From Macropodus opercularis (Eukaryota; Chordata; Actinopteri; Anabantiformes; Osphronemidae): 64,000 bases of DNA. This document shows positions 47,901 through 62,900 of this stretch, in pieces. A program made the translations under genes and the position numbers. The stretch lies in contig CM061091.1 in assembly GCA_030770545.1 (NCBI GenBank), forward strand, positions 1,990,501 through 2,054,500, read 5' to 3'. Numbering within the stretch: the first letter of the stretch is position 1; each line of letters begins with the position of its first letter. A model generated the notes under the pieces. That model was not told the origin of the DNA, ran no database searches, and saw only the letters and a list, made by a program, of their open reading frames with translations.

Positions 47901-50900
47901 GTCGAAGGCCGGCAGAGATTACACTTCTCGTTGGCGCTAGTCACTGGCTCTTTCAGCACCACTGACACCCAGTTATCCGCTGCTAGAAAAGAGGAATCCA
48001 AGTTCCTTTATTTGGCCGTCATACAAACAATGAAGGGACTTCTGTACTACACTGCCATATTTACATAATGAATTTAAGAACAGATGCATTTAAATTCTAA
48101 GCAGCCACGTAGCCTGATTATCAGAACACAATCGCATCACTGCGACTTATTATTGAAGACATGAAAGAACATGGGTGGACACAAGCGACAATTAAAAACA
48201 AGCCTCAACTTATTTGATTGGAATAACGTTCAAATCTGTCAAAGGACAGAAAGACGACGCTGACTACACTGAAGTTGTCAAAGCCTGCCAGGTGTTCACA
48301 CGCGCTGCACAATCCCACTATTAAAACCACACCGTCACTATCAGAAACCCGGAATAATCGCACAAAGTGAGCGAGAAAACAAACACGTTCACCTGACATG
48401 TTCTGTAGACAGCCGGCTGGCGACGTGCGCCCAGTTTCTAGGCAACTCTTGTTGGGTTTTAGCTGCTAATTGTGCTTTCAGGAAAGCACAACCACACATA
48501 AATAATACAGAGAGGAAACTAAACCGTGATGAAGCCAGTCACCCGCGACCTGCAATTCCTTTAGTGTTAATGAGGACGCCAGGATGTCACTCTCAACGTC
48601 TGACAGAGAAACGTTTACCATTTGACTCCCGATATCTCACAACACAGTTTTTATAACGGAGACCAGAGGAGTGAAATATTTAAATGTGTAAAAGCTTTTA
48701 CCTTATAAGTCTAACAAAAATAATCCCTACAGACCAAGACATTTTAAAATGTCTCCATCAGATGCTGATTGGTTTAAGCCCGCATTTTGACACTTTACTG
48801 TGAAGTCTTTATGAGCAAGTTCAAGCTCCAAGTTCAGGAACAGAGCAGTAAAAGACGAGACATAATCGCGAGCAATGTCTGTAAAAACATCAGCTTTGTA
48901 GGCAGCATGGAATAAACCTTCATCTCACGGCCTCCAGCAGCAGCTGTGAATTACTGCAACCGTTAAAACTTGAGTAGTGCTTTCAGGTTTGCTGTAAATT
49001 TCAGCAGTAATCAAATTTAACACCATTTTACTATGACACATTATAGCAACGCTACAAATCAAGCGTACGATTTTACTTTGATTATACTGAAGCACCAAGA
49101 TACACAAAGCTCCGTCAAAGAAACCTCTTCAGAGCCGAGTTTTCACCTGAGGAGACGTCTGCACTTCGGAAAAAAGGTCAACATACAGTAACCAAGAGAC
49201 TGAACAGGAAATAAAAGTCATTTAGCCAGTAAGGAGACGTCAGAATGAGGAAAATCAAACTGCCATTGACAGGAAAATCCAACCCAGCTTTTTGCTGGGT
49301 ATCTGTAACTCAGCTGAGCATCCGGTTTCAGCTTGAGCATGTCCACTTCACATGAACTGAAGAATCTAGAGGTTGGGCACAGTGACACGCTAGGCACCAC
49401 ATTCCACAGCCCTGTTTCCCATTAATCAGCCAGACGACGCTGGTCCACCATAGTCTTGGTCTATTTATAGTTTAATTTGTCCAGCCACCGTTTTATAATG
49501 AGCCGCTGCTGCTCGGTTCATTATTATTCGCTAGAAAACGTAAGGTAACCACCTCAGCTTTCCACATCACAGCGTCTACTTCTGTTAACGCTGCTCTGCT
49601 CTACGTGCCACCTGCAGAGAGCCCTGCGCTTCAACTCCAGGACCTTTATACTGTTCAGACAAGGCTGCCCAGTTCCAAGAAACACTCCTTTTGCTAGGTC
49701 AACATTACACGGAGCAACGTGCTGGAGCAGAGAGTAAACCACCGAACGACTGTTGGGCACGAGCCAGTTCAGTTAATTAATTAAGTGTGTGAAGCATTTT
49801 ACACAGAGTTGTTTTACCTGCTCCGTGTAACACGTTGTTGTTGCAATAATTTAGATTAAGCCATGTTGATCCACAGCTCCTGACCTGCGGCCGCACCACG
49901 ATAACCTGTTGGACCACAGCTACTGTAAATATGTTTGTGTGTGGGTGCAGTTTGATGCACTGTTAGATTTCTGAAGCTCAGATTAAAATAGGGACAACAC
50001 CAAGCGTGGACGTCCTCGTATGAACTAAATGTCTAATACATGACAGAAACAAAAGATTGTGATGTTTCAAACACAACAGCAGCTAGTGAACAGGACTTAT
50101 TGGTGTTCACCTTTGAGACGTACTGAACCCTATTCCAGGAGGACCAGGGCTACCAGACCTCCCTGCGAGGGCCAAGGTCCACCTACCACAGCCTCATAAA
50201 ACCCTGCTTGGCAGTCTATTCAATAATGGTTGAACATTTTTCTGCCACAACTATAAATCTGAACGTCATGATGGTGCTAATGGAAAAAGCAGGGGATCAC
50301 CACACAAAACGACCCAGTAGATCCTCTGGGAACCACAAACCTATGATTAATTCCTTTTTTTCTTGTTCTGTCCAGTCATTAGTATGAAGTTAATCAGTAA
50401 ACAAAGCACATTTATCCAGTGAAGCTACAGAGGCAACGCAACCACTGGTGTACGTTTTGTAGGTTTAATCCTAAATCATTCCTCTCCTCAGCAGTACCTC
50501 AAAACAAGCAGATGGAAAGACGACATCATCTCCATGGTGAGTGTGAATTCCACTGAAGAATGGGACAGATGATGCACATTTCTGGCTGAGACGGACGCTT
50601 AGGTGGTTACACACAGCAGGTGGCTTGGTAGACTTCTCTCTTGTCTTTTCTCAGCTTGACCTTGTCAGCCTAATTCCTTCCTTTCCTCTCCTTGGATGAG
50701 CCCTGAACCTATGCCTGCTTTTTGTTAGATGGCAGCGTGGGGCTTGGGCTTGAAGTGCAGGGTGGTGGCCTGCTGGGCATCACGAAGGCCAAGAGCTCTA
50801 CACATACAAGCAGGGCAACCTGAACACCTGCGTTCGTCCTGTTAAAACACTGAACTGTCGACCGTTCATTCGAGTTACTACTATAATATTCATCGTTGAC

Positions 50901-53900
50901 TGCGGAACGTAAGGGAAAGTGCATCATATGCATTGTTGTTGGCAGCATTTGAGGACTTCAAATGTCCTCTGCTGACCACTAGTGCCATGATATCCCTGCA
51001 TGGATGACAAAAATAATAATAACAAAAGCCTCATTTATTCAAAACTAGATGTGAAATCTTTCGGTTTAAAAAAAATTACAAATTATTCATTTTGAACAGT
51101 TTAGAGTTAATAGTCATCAGCTGTGACAAATTTGAGTTTGAGCATTTCTTGACCCTGCTATTAAATTCTACTGACGATTCTCTCTTTCCTCCCATTTTTC
51201 ACCTTCCCACTTTGACCATAGGTCAGTTGACAACAACAGTATCTATTACAACAATAAGCCACATTCTTGTCAAGGTCACCCACGTGTCCGACAGAGAGAG
51301 AGGTGGTACTGGGAGCAGAAATCCAGATAAGCTGAGCTGAGCCTATGAGGATTTCACTCTGGCCAGACCTCTCCATAGTCATAAATCTTATCTGACAGCA
51401 AAGGAAAACCTGACGACAAACGGAAAGACTGTCGTCAACAGCTCAGCCACCTTGATTCCCACCCAAATACCAAAGATTCACTCAGACTTCTCACAAGTGC
51501 GAGGCGCTTACAGGGTCGCTAGGATCAGGCTTGAAAAAGATCCTGCTCCGTGTGTAGCGGATAGTGGACTCATTACAATTCATCATAAGGCTGACAGCCG
51601 TGACCAAACCCCCAGACCTCGCTGAAGTCAAGCAAAACATGCTCCTAGACATACGACCCCGAAAGCCCATCAGCTAAGTGACAAAAGGCATTTTACGAGT
51701 CCCACTTATTACAGGAGGAAAACAAGTTGTTGTTCAGGCTGTGAGATTTCCCCTGAGCCCCCAACCTCACACTATTTATAGACGTTCTGTTAGTTTGTTT
51801 CCCTCGTGTTGACGCTCTGTGGGTGGTGCATTTTCCAAACATTAGAAAGACAACCCTAAGCGAACACACTTTACTCGAGACGATGCCAAATTACTTTCTA
51901 TTGTTTCCTGTGACTTTGACAGAAATAAACAGAAAACAATAAACAAACTTAGCAGAACACACACTGGGAACCACATCAACAGAACAAGACGATGATGTAC
52001 AACTTCAACGAAAATGTATATTAGTATGAACAATTTACCAAAACACTAACTATGTGGAGACTACAGTCAGCAGGCTGCCATCAGGAGGCTTCCCACCAGA
52101 CTCCACAATTCACTGCTTTAGCAGGTCACAGAGAAAGGCAGTTGATAGAAGGTGTGGAGGGTAAGGTCGTGGCTGTGGGAGTAGAAATATGCGTTGTACA
52201 TGTGGAGGAGTTTACCACGCTCTGCTCTGCAGATAGAGCTTGATCTGCTCTCACTGTGCTGCCTCTCAAAGTGCGACTTTAACTAGGGCTTGCTACTCTG
52301 ATTGACCTCTACTGCTGGCGGTCTCACAGAGCTCCTATTGAACCAAGTCTGTCTTAATGGACAGTGATGTGCACTATTACTGAGTGCCACTGGTTTCTGC
52401 CCTACAGCCTCAAGGCTCTACAGACCTCCACACCTTAATGCGCCCTGGGGCAACGAGCGCTATAGATAGCAACACACGACATTTCAACTGTTGAGGAGGG
52501 ACATTTGTGTAAGAGGTGAGTCTGTAGAAGCACAGTTTATTTTCTGATCCACGTAGCATATCTGTGACTTATTTCTATATTTATAGGGAAAGAGATGGGC
52601 TATCATCTAAAGAGTTACGTGTCTAACCTTTGTCTGGAATGAAAAATCTGTCAACACAAGGTGACCTAAAAAAAAATCAGCAGGAGAAATCAATTTAATA
52701 GCAGCTCAAAAACAGTTAAAACTACTCGGTGGACACACGACATACAACACCCGACCACACGCAAGCACCGGTGGGGAATCTCTAAGCAAATTATCTCTGC
52801 GCCCTTCACCTTATTAAAAGCAGTAATAAGTCAGGCTGTGGTGATGTCAGGGGAGCAGGAGTACAGTGAATCCACTATAACACACCAAATTTCCCCGTCT
52901 CTGCCTGGCGATTAGCAGAGGTCTGCTGCTCTCAGGCTTCGCAGTTTGATGACCTTGTTAGTGTGAGTCTCTAATCTGCTAAAGCGCTGATAAAAATCAA
53001 CAGTCATTGTTCTCCCCCCTCCTCAATACGCCCCGTCTACAGCCACTGTCCGTAAACACAGCCCACACCTCCATCTATTAACATGCATCGTACCATTAGG
53101 TGTTAATCATCTACAAATCTCTTTGGATGTAGTGTATTTCCTAAACTGTAATAAAATATTATTTAGACATATGAAAACATTTACTGATGATTACTGGTGT
53201 TTTATGTTTTACAAATAATATTTTCCTAACACCATATACCAAATCTGACACGAGGTCTCACGTCAGTGATGGGAAAACCAATACTCGCAGCTTCAACGAA
53301 AAACACATCGTATGCTATGAATATGATTCTGGTTTAAAAAAAGTCGAGTGAAAAAAATGAGTTAACAACTTTAATAATCATCTCGACTGCAACCCCAAAC
53401 CGTAAAGAGGAAGTGTAATCTGAAGGCCGTGCAGCTGCTGTGACTTCTTGCATCACACTTTTTACTAACCATGAAATACCAATAACATAACACTGTTTAA
53501 GGTGCACACAAATCTAATAGATATGCTTAATACAGTTTAGTTGTGCAAGTGGACAGCGTGTCCTCATAGATAACCGAGGACTAGACACGATCCCAGCTTC
53601 ATTTTCATAGCAACTGTACCTCGATCCACTCGTACAGCAAGAGCTATATTCCTAAAAGGATATTTAGAAATGGTGATTTAGAAAAATAATTACATTCAGA
53701 AACATTTAACTAGCATGTCAAAAAATGTGTGTAGTTTTCAACTGCTTTTGCAGGGGCTCAGATAAACCTTTTTTTCCCAGCGTGTATTGCGCCTGAAGCA
53801 AGTCAACGTCTCCGTCATGTGCAACACAGAATTAGCTTTTAATGAGTGTGCATGAAAAAAAAAAAACCTCAACGCTGAACATATTTCCTCCCAGTCCAAG

Positions 53901-56900
53901 AACAATACAACGTTTGGTGTGTGAATGGGATTTTGATTAAGACTAATATTTACCTAGATTTTTACTTTATTGCAAAAATATAGTTACTTAATCTTTTTTC
54001 TAATTACTGACCACACCGCAACTTCATAAGTATAATTATATTATTACTATTAATATTTTAAAACATCTGCTGCCAAATGCGGTTTTAAACATGGACAGGA
54101 CAAAACCACTGAAAGAGACGAAGAACAGCGTTTCAGCAGGGGACTCGCTCTCTGCCTGCAACAGATAATGGAATGCTTCTGTATTCAAGGACACCGATGC
54201 AGCCTCCATTGAGCATATCAGCATTCATGAGACAACTCTGCTGTGGCAGGGGTGACTTTGATACATGTGGTTCTCTTGTTTAAGGAAAGGAAACAGCATG
54301 AAAAAATTAAACCTTCATACACTGGAGACTATAAATGTCATTGGCAGTCTACCAATTCTGAGACGTATAAGCAGAGGACATCCTGCATTTATCGCAAATG
54401 GCACTTAAGGCTTTTAATGTGGTAAATCACGCAAATACAAGTGATTTATAAGAATTAGGGCTCTAACATAAGTGCATTACTGAGAAACCTTTTACAGGGC
54501 AAAGTGCAGGTAGAAACGAGAAAGCTGCAGAAGCTGATGTTCCATCATGAAGCAGTGTATAAGCAACACCACAAAACATATCCCAGCCTTAACCTGCGAA
54601 AGTTAGCGTTTAGTGGCTTCATCAGTGGAGATGTGGTTTATATTGCTGTCAATACCTTCATTAGAACTCTGCTCATTGTTATTTTACAGTTCTGCAAGTC
54701 TGGCCCTGGTCAAAGAGCCACAGGCAGCTGCATAAATAAAAAAAATGTAAACACCAACCAAGTGCTTGATGCCAAAGGCAAATAGTTCTATGTCATCAAG
54801 TTTCAATGGACCTGGCAGCAAAGCAGAACTTAGTTAGAGCAGCCCAGCGGTGTCTGTACACATCATTCACATATAGTTGACTTATTTATCTGGAAGAGCA
54901 TTACATTGGGGTGAGGATTTAAGGGATTCAGCGGTGATGAAGCGTTAAGTTGTTGGACTGAGGCCCGGGTCAGTGAGTGACAAGACACTCTGCCGCATTC
55001 TCAAACACTCTCGGTCCATAATGTTATACATGAAGGGTTTAGAGAGTCAAGCTTTGCGGAGTAAATGTATGTCAGTAAATACTGCCAGATAAAAGGAACA
55101 TGGCTCAAATACAGCACTCCGCCTACAGCAGTAATTAATTACGAATTTCACAACGTCTTGCTTTCACAGAAACCATTATCCAAAGCCAGTTAGGTAGTGA
55201 CGACACCGTTTTAAATTCAGCCCTATACTGTGCACTATGCAGGCATCCATCGACTCGTGAATGTTTGACATTGGTCCCAGCGGACGGACGTGTTCTCCCT
55301 TTAATTTCTACCAGCAGCATAATCCCCTTTTGAAACCCTTTTTAGGGTGAATTAGAAAGGCCCTGCATTCAAAGAGAGTGAGTGGAGAGAAGGGGGCGGG
55401 AATAATCATAAGGGCCGAGCTGTCTGTGTGGATTAGAATGGGAACGAAAATCCTTTCATCTCAGGTCTGTACTTCCAGGCTTGGAAGCCTGCTCGCACAC
55501 TCGCATGGCCCGAAATAACGCAACCAACCTCTACGGCAGACTTCTCACACAAGAAAGCACAGGACCGTTTTAAAATAAACAAGGAACAAGTTTTATTTTT
55601 AAACAGATGATTTTCAATGGTGCGATATTCAGTGGATTAGAGAAAAGCTCGTAGAAAAGCTTTGCGACCTCTCACTTTGGCTCACGGGCAAGACGGAACA
55701 CAGGAGGGCACACGGTCCAACTCGCTTCTCCAATTTCCCCTGCTGCTCTGTCCCTGGCAGACGGGCTTTTGACAAGTAGCAAAACGTACCAGGGGAGATA
55801 AGACCAGAGAACCTCTAAGGATAGAAATCAGCAAACCTGCACCACCTGACGGATAGGAAAACAGATTTGCTATTATGTGTTTGCTCTGCAGTTTAGCTCT
55901 GTGTGTAAAATGACAAGGCTTCCTGAATGTAACAGGGTCTGGCAACAAAATATTGTGTGACTCTAAAATGAAGTCTACCAGCATCAAATACAATCTAGTC
56001 CCTAAAACTATATGCATCCCATGTTATTAAGGCATCGTTCATCTTCTACTGAATGGCACTGATCAACCCCCACGTTTCACAAGAAATCTAATAAAACCTT
56101 CTCACAAGAACCCAAAACTAAAGCAGTCAAACAAGCCACATATGTGCATAATTGGTAGTAATTGTTTTCCCAAAGGGCTTTAGAACTAGTCATGGGGTAT
56201 TTTTAGCCTAATTATACATAATCACACAGTAGGAGCTTGTGCAAAAGACCGAGTTAAGCGTCTGACTAGTCTTTGTAACAAGACTGAGCGTGCTCAGATG
56301 CGCGTTCTCTACCAAATCGCCTTTTGGGACGCAGTCTAATGCCCGACGTGGACTAGCCCGGACTGGCTGGTTTGGGTTGCATGTGTTCATGTGGGTCTAA
56401 AAACTGCAGAAAGACATTAAGTCAACAACATTTTAGTGTAGACTAAACCTCATTCTTTATTCCTCAGTGCACACAAACGCAGCCAAAGTACTTTACTTGA
56501 AAGCTATTGAGCTACATTAATAAGGTTACGAGGTCCTGTTGATACTGGGAACGAGATGGACCTAAAGAAGATAAGTAAACAACAGTCTGGGTCGCGCACT
56601 GGTACCAAACACTGGTTCCATCATCAGCTTTACTGTTAGCTTCACCTTAAATTAAACGTTGTCCACTAGAGGGCAGGCGACGACGTAATCAGGCCAAACA
56701 AATAACAGAATTTTTTCCTCGCAAACCACCACAACAATGGTGATAGAGGTTACAGTAAAAAAAACCTGAGCAAAGACACAGCGACCGGCAGGTAGCTGCA
56801 GCTGAACTCAACCAGTTCTATTCAGCGCTTTGTGTTTACGGTCGAGATTCAGAGCCACTGAGGTCGTCTGATGAAGCCCAACCAGTCACGTGCAGGTTTC

Positions 56901-59900
56901 ACAATTTTTCACATTCTTGTTTTTGACTCTTTTGCACGTAACCGAACTTTACAATCTAACTCATTTCCCTTTTACAAATACTGGCTCACGCAGGACGAAA
57001 ACCTGTTACGGAAAAAGACAAGTCATGACGTCATGAACCGATCTGTGGTGCTGCTAGATCATAGCAAAGCTAGAGCACAGCAGCAAAAACACGGACTTTG
57101 TTTTACTTAAAGGTGATTAAATCGCTTGCATGTAGGAAAGTGAACTTGCTTTTTGCTTTTTCCATGCTGATCTGCTGATAACTTCCTCTTTGTTGAGCTA
57201 AAAGCAGTTCAGCTCTTCCTAAATGTTTTGTTATCGAGTGTTTTATGGTCAAACCTGTCTTGATACAGATAATTGTTTCAATATGCGCAACGGAAAATGT
57301 ATGGGGTCAAACAATGGAGAGGCCAAAACAATGGAAAGCTGCAGAGACAAAGCCTTCAGAAAAAGTGAGAAATCCCCAAACAGCCTTCGAACTCTTTTAC
57401 AACCTCAGCCAGGCAGTACAAACTTTAAGCCACCTCTTGCCTTGTTGTTAGAAAATTCCAGTCGAGGGGGGGAAGCCACGTCTGCTCCTCCCCACCGTGT
57501 GGGTTTTGTTCTGCTAATCAGACCACATGCCTCAAGGATTCAGGAATCCAAGAGCTCTCAGCCAGCTCCTCTCATTCCACATACAGCCGCAGCAGCCTGT
57601 GACAAACTCTGCAGTGTGTTGGGGGGTTAAAGACTCTATCCATTCATAACACTGTTCAAGCCTCCCTCCTCCTAATCTCAGGCAGCCCACCTCCCCCCTC
57701 TTACCCCTCACATGCCCTCTCGACACAGCACCGTTCTTTTTATCTGTCTGCATACTGCACAGTGCATAGGCTCAGGGTTTATTATTAGACCGCGGCCCAA
57801 CTGACATCCACCGCAGTTTTAAATAGAAGACTCAGAACTAGGCCTACAGCGAGCCACCGCGACACACGTCTCTCCGTGTTCTGATCTCGGTTGGTTTCCT
57901 TGACGTTCTCCCCTCCCTGGCAGTCTTGCCACTCACGCGTCGAGAGGCGAAATGAGGCACGCTGGAAATTTGCAGGCCGACAATGGAAGACAGCTGCTCT
58001 TGCTGCATAAGTCTTTCATGAGCTGAATTAGTTGTACAAGCCGTCGCTCCCTTCCCCCCACATATGCTTTGCTCATTGCAAGCTGATCCAGACACAGCAC
58101 AACACACCTCGTGGAAAGCTCAGGACAGCGAAGGAGAAGACAAAGCACGACAGGCGCTTTGTTCGACAGACATGCTGTTGGTTTCTCGTCGAAGTAGTCG
58201 GCCACGTTTTGTGTCTCTGTAGAAAAGGAAGTCCTGTGTTTTCTTATTGTTTTTGTTTGAAATGGAAGGAAAATGATGTTAAAATAGTCTTTAAGGGGAT
58301 GAATGCAGATGGATGCAATTTGGTAATTTGTGGCCTTAGGTTATTGTGACAATACATTTGTCAGTAAGAGCATAATTGAAAGAAAAACAGCCTTTTAGTG
58401 CGTCTAGGAAAAGATGCAACAAACCCGGCTGAAGAAGCAGACCAGTCACTCATTCCAACCACAGCCCTTTCAAGGTTTCCATTATTCCCGACTGCACTTG
58501 TGGTAAAAGCGAGCTTACTTCAGGCTCGACCAGAAGTGACAGAAAATCCCAAAGCTTTCAGGAAGTGGAGAGACGGAACACAAACGCAGCCAAACCTTCA
58601 CTAAGGCCGAGGTGAGGACCAGGCAGCATTATCTGCCTGGAAAGACCTTGATCCAGTTTTAAATATTCCCCAAACAGCGAACAGAGTTTTCCTGTGCGAC
58701 TGCGAGGTATGTTCAATGCAACGTTTCTTCCAACACAACATCTGAAACTGTTTACTATATACAGTTAGTTTATGTGAATCCACTGATCAGCCAATCACTG
58801 CTGCTGTTTCCAAATGAGGAAACAGAACCTGAGCGAGTCATATGGTTCAAAAAACGTCACCAACAAACAGCCTGAACAGCTTAGACAGCTTTTTAGTGAA
58901 TAAGGAAAACTTCCTCACCATCCTGTGTTTATGAACTTTGGGGATTTCCTTTGATTTTTACTTCTTGTACATCTCTATTGTTTTGTTCTGCCTACAAAAC
59001 TCAAAGCATTTCAGATTAGTGAAGGCAGCAGCTAATGGCAGAAGTGGAAAACAATTAGTGTCGAATCTTTTCTTCCTGTAGCAGTGAGGGACTCCCTGAG
59101 GGTGAACGCTTCAAAAACAGGCAGAAGCGTCGCAGCACTCGGAGATAAATCATTTATAAATGTTTGGTGAACTTGAACACTGATCACATGATACTAAACA
59201 GAATGTGACTAAAAACCAAATGCGATTTTTCATTCATGATTACATCGTCCCCTCATACGTGTAGGGTGCAGATTATGTGTGAACGGTATGACAAATGTAA
59301 TCCGAAATGTGTCATCCAACCATTGAATTACGTTTTTACAGCTCCCGGAAACCATCCATAGCGTCGCACTTGGCTGCACACGCAGAACCAGTCGTTTAAC
59401 AGAGAGAAGCTCATACTCTGCCGTTTTCTCGTCTCTGCACAGCTGAACAATCACAGCATGAAGTGGGTGTGAAAGGTGGGTAGTCAGTTTGATAGTTACT
59501 GACCCCTCGTTTGAAAGGTGACTAAGCGTTTTTAATTGTGCTAATAAAGAAATTACTGCGTCCATCACCTTAAAAAACCCAGATAGGCTCTAAGCCTCAG
59601 TCCAAGAGAGCTTCTTCACGTGATCTGCTCATCTTCTTGAAATAAATCACTGTCTGCCTTCTGTTCTGGAGTATTTTACAGCGCTGGCACTGCTTAAAAG
59701 AAACGAACAGCCAGTCGGGCACAGGCAACGAGAAAGAACTCAAACTAGCCGTCATCAGGCCTCAGCATTCCTACACAGCCCTACCTCGCTCGCTGTCTCC
59801 CCCATTTCCAAAGTAGCACTGCCAATGTAATTTTCCGTGAGAGCTGCTCCATTTATCAAGGCCAGCGGCACATCCAGGCAGCTGACGAATGCCTTGCTCT

Positions 59901-62900
59901 TCCCGATTTGTATAATGAGAGGTGGGAGAGCGAGACTCACTCAAAGGTGGTTAGCACTTGTACAAAAAAGGTAAAGGTGATTTATTCAGCTTCTGAAAGC
60001 TGACGCTTTTCAGCTTTAAAGTAGGACACAGACGACGTCCCCTCACCGTTACCCCTCCAACATGGAGAACAAGATCGCCGGTATAAATGTTTGGAGAACA
60101 GAACGTCGGCCAGGAAGGTTCTTTGCCAGCGTTAACGTCTACATCTACCTCCCCACAGTGTATACACATTCAAACAAGAATAGCGTGATTACATCCAAAC
60201 CCCATGTTAACTTGGTAAAATGTAGGTAATTAAAGAGCAGTGTAAAATGGCTGTTTTCAGCAAACCACCTCCAAAAACGTTTGACATCAAAAAGACGAAC
60301 ACGTACGGTTTCTTCTTCCTGCCACAGGTCAGCAGTTTTTTTCTAGTCCTTCAGTAGCAATTTCAGAGTTCCTGCAGTCGGCTAAAAATAAAAAGCTAGC
60401 TAGTGTAGTGTCCAATAAAGAAATTGGATTCTGACACATAGATAATAAGAAAATTGCTCAGTAGTGCAGGATGGAATGTAAGAGTTAGTGTTATTGAATG
60501 GTGTGTTCTGCTGTTACAGCATTCTCTGCTTCTAACCAACACCGGTGGGACTCGCTGGTACAGACGCAGCCTGAAGGACACGTCAAAGACTGCTCTACCG
60601 ACAGCTACGGTAATAATTAATAAGTGCTGGCCAACATCTAGAGAGAAGCAGCCCCTTGAATAGCATCTCGCTAACAGAAAGCAACGGACGGTGTGAGCAA
60701 CTTTCAAATAAATGACAACATATAAAATGATAAACATCCAGTATGTGGCTACATCCAGGACAGTCGATAATCACACGTCGACCTGGAGCAGCTCATTGGT
60801 ATGAACGTTAGGTTGGCGTACTTGACCTCGCCACCACCCTCTGATGCGGTTTCCATGTGGAGGTGGGCTAAATCCAGGCGACACAATGTTTATATGCACA
60901 GCAGTCAGAGGTCGTGTGTCATTTGTTCTTTTAGACACTAAACAGGAATTCCAGTCAAAACTGTTGTTGAACAGCACGACTTCACCCTTCGGCTCCTGTT
61001 CATCACACTTTCAAGGATCCGTGCTTCACTTAGGTACGGGAGCAGTTGTGACCTCCCCTTTATTCACTGCAGTCGGCCAAATCACGCCAATTTTAAAAGG
61101 CCTTTCATTCGAAATTCATTACGGCTGCACAGACTTTACTGAAGTGTCCTTCATAACAGCGTGTCCAAGGAAAGTCCTCCGCTTGTTTTTATGACCGGGT
61201 GTCCTGGATTTAAGGAATCAAACAGGCTTCCTCGCAGCCCATCCCCCATCTCCCTTTCAGAGCAGCAGGAAAAACGGCGCTTTGCACCAGCTCCCTCCCC
61301 CACACGCTGCTCCACCAGGCATTGCTGGGGCTTGTGGGATTAAGAATGGAACACGATGACAGACAAAAACAGTCCTCAGCGCCTCCCTGCTCTGCTGCCT
61401 TTTATACGGCAAGAGCATGAAAAGGCTGCTACAGCCGTACAATAGATTGAGTGATAGATCCACTCTATAAGTGAACAAGATAAGTGTGGGTGAGTAGCTG
61501 CGGATCTCTGTAATGCTGCTGTACCACAATGCCCGCAAAGAAAGTGTGTAAAAATAAACTACAACACAACAGGACGTTTACTTAACTTTACAAGTGCAGC
61601 TTGACGTTGATCATATTCTAGTTTGACACCAGTATCAGGTTTTACTGGCTCATGTACAGCACATAACCAAACAAGGGTAAAACAACACAGATGTGTGGGC
61701 TATTTCCTGAAGCTGGTCTCAGCATCATAATCGTCGAGGGTGATGCAAAAAAAAGAGCGGTGGGTCTCGTTGTGCGTCTCTGGAAGTGAAGTGCTGAGCC
61801 TGCTGGACATGATCACCACAGTACACAGACTGAAGAGCACTACAGTGATCATCCTTACGGGCTTATCAGCTCCAGTACTGGCAGACAACGCAAGCCTCCC
61901 ATTTATAAAAGCCCGTGGTTGCTAGAAAAGACGTGTTTTGGTCGCCCTTAGGAAAACTCTGATATCGCAGCACAAGCAGGTTCAACCAGCAACGCTTCAT
62001 GAGGTTGGCGACGTGTTTGAAGGTTCGTTAAAGAGCTAATCGCCAAACCAATGCACTTTGACATACATGTGGACTGTAACAACAACAAGTGTGACAACGA
62101 CCTGTAAAAACAACACAACAAGCAGCCAAAATCCATGCATTATAAAAAACGTGAACACAAACGTACCTTTTCATTTTTCACCTTCTTTAATGCCTTGCAT
62201 TCCCCGTTCCCATTCTCCACCTCCTCTGGTTCAGTTTTTGCGGTCAGTGCCTGTACTATCCCAACAGGTTCAAGTGCAATATTCCCCATTTGATTGGCTT
62301 CTGCCAAGTCAGTTGATTGTGTGTTCTCAAAGGATGCGTTACGAGTATTCCCCAAAGCAACTTGAGCTTGAGACACAACGTCCTTCTCTGCAGCAGCCAT
62401 TGCCACAACTGAGGCGCCATCTGTTTTGTCCTTCTTACTTTTCCCACTAGCCCCTTCTTTATCTTTTTTACCACCCAGAACACCTCTAGAGGTTTTGCCC
62501 CCCTTTTCCATGTTCTTCCCGGAGGTGGCATTATTACCAGCGGCTCCTGCACCGACCACTGTGCCTGCTGGCTCTCCTTGAGTCCGCCCTGTTTCTTTTT
62601 TGCCCCCATCTCCAGCTTTGCTACTATTGTCTTTAGAGTTCTTACTGCGCTTGTATTTGGATTTGCTCTCCTTGCCTTGAGAACCAGACACTGGACTAAC
62701 AAACCTGATGTTGTCAGGCAATTGTGCCACTGCACTGGGTGGTGCCGCCATTCCGTCCTTGGTACCAGACATCTCAAGTTTGTCTTTCTCTAAGTCAGCG
62801 TCAAGGTCGATAATCAGATTTCCAACACCGATATCCCACTCATCCCCGCTGTCATAAGTGTCCACCGCATTAGAGTCCACACCTTTCCCGCCTGCAGTGC

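Noticed and set aside
57223..57630. 135-codon plus-strand frame in the large znf609 intron
   Set aside because: Low resemblance to any protein and no exon signals at its ends.
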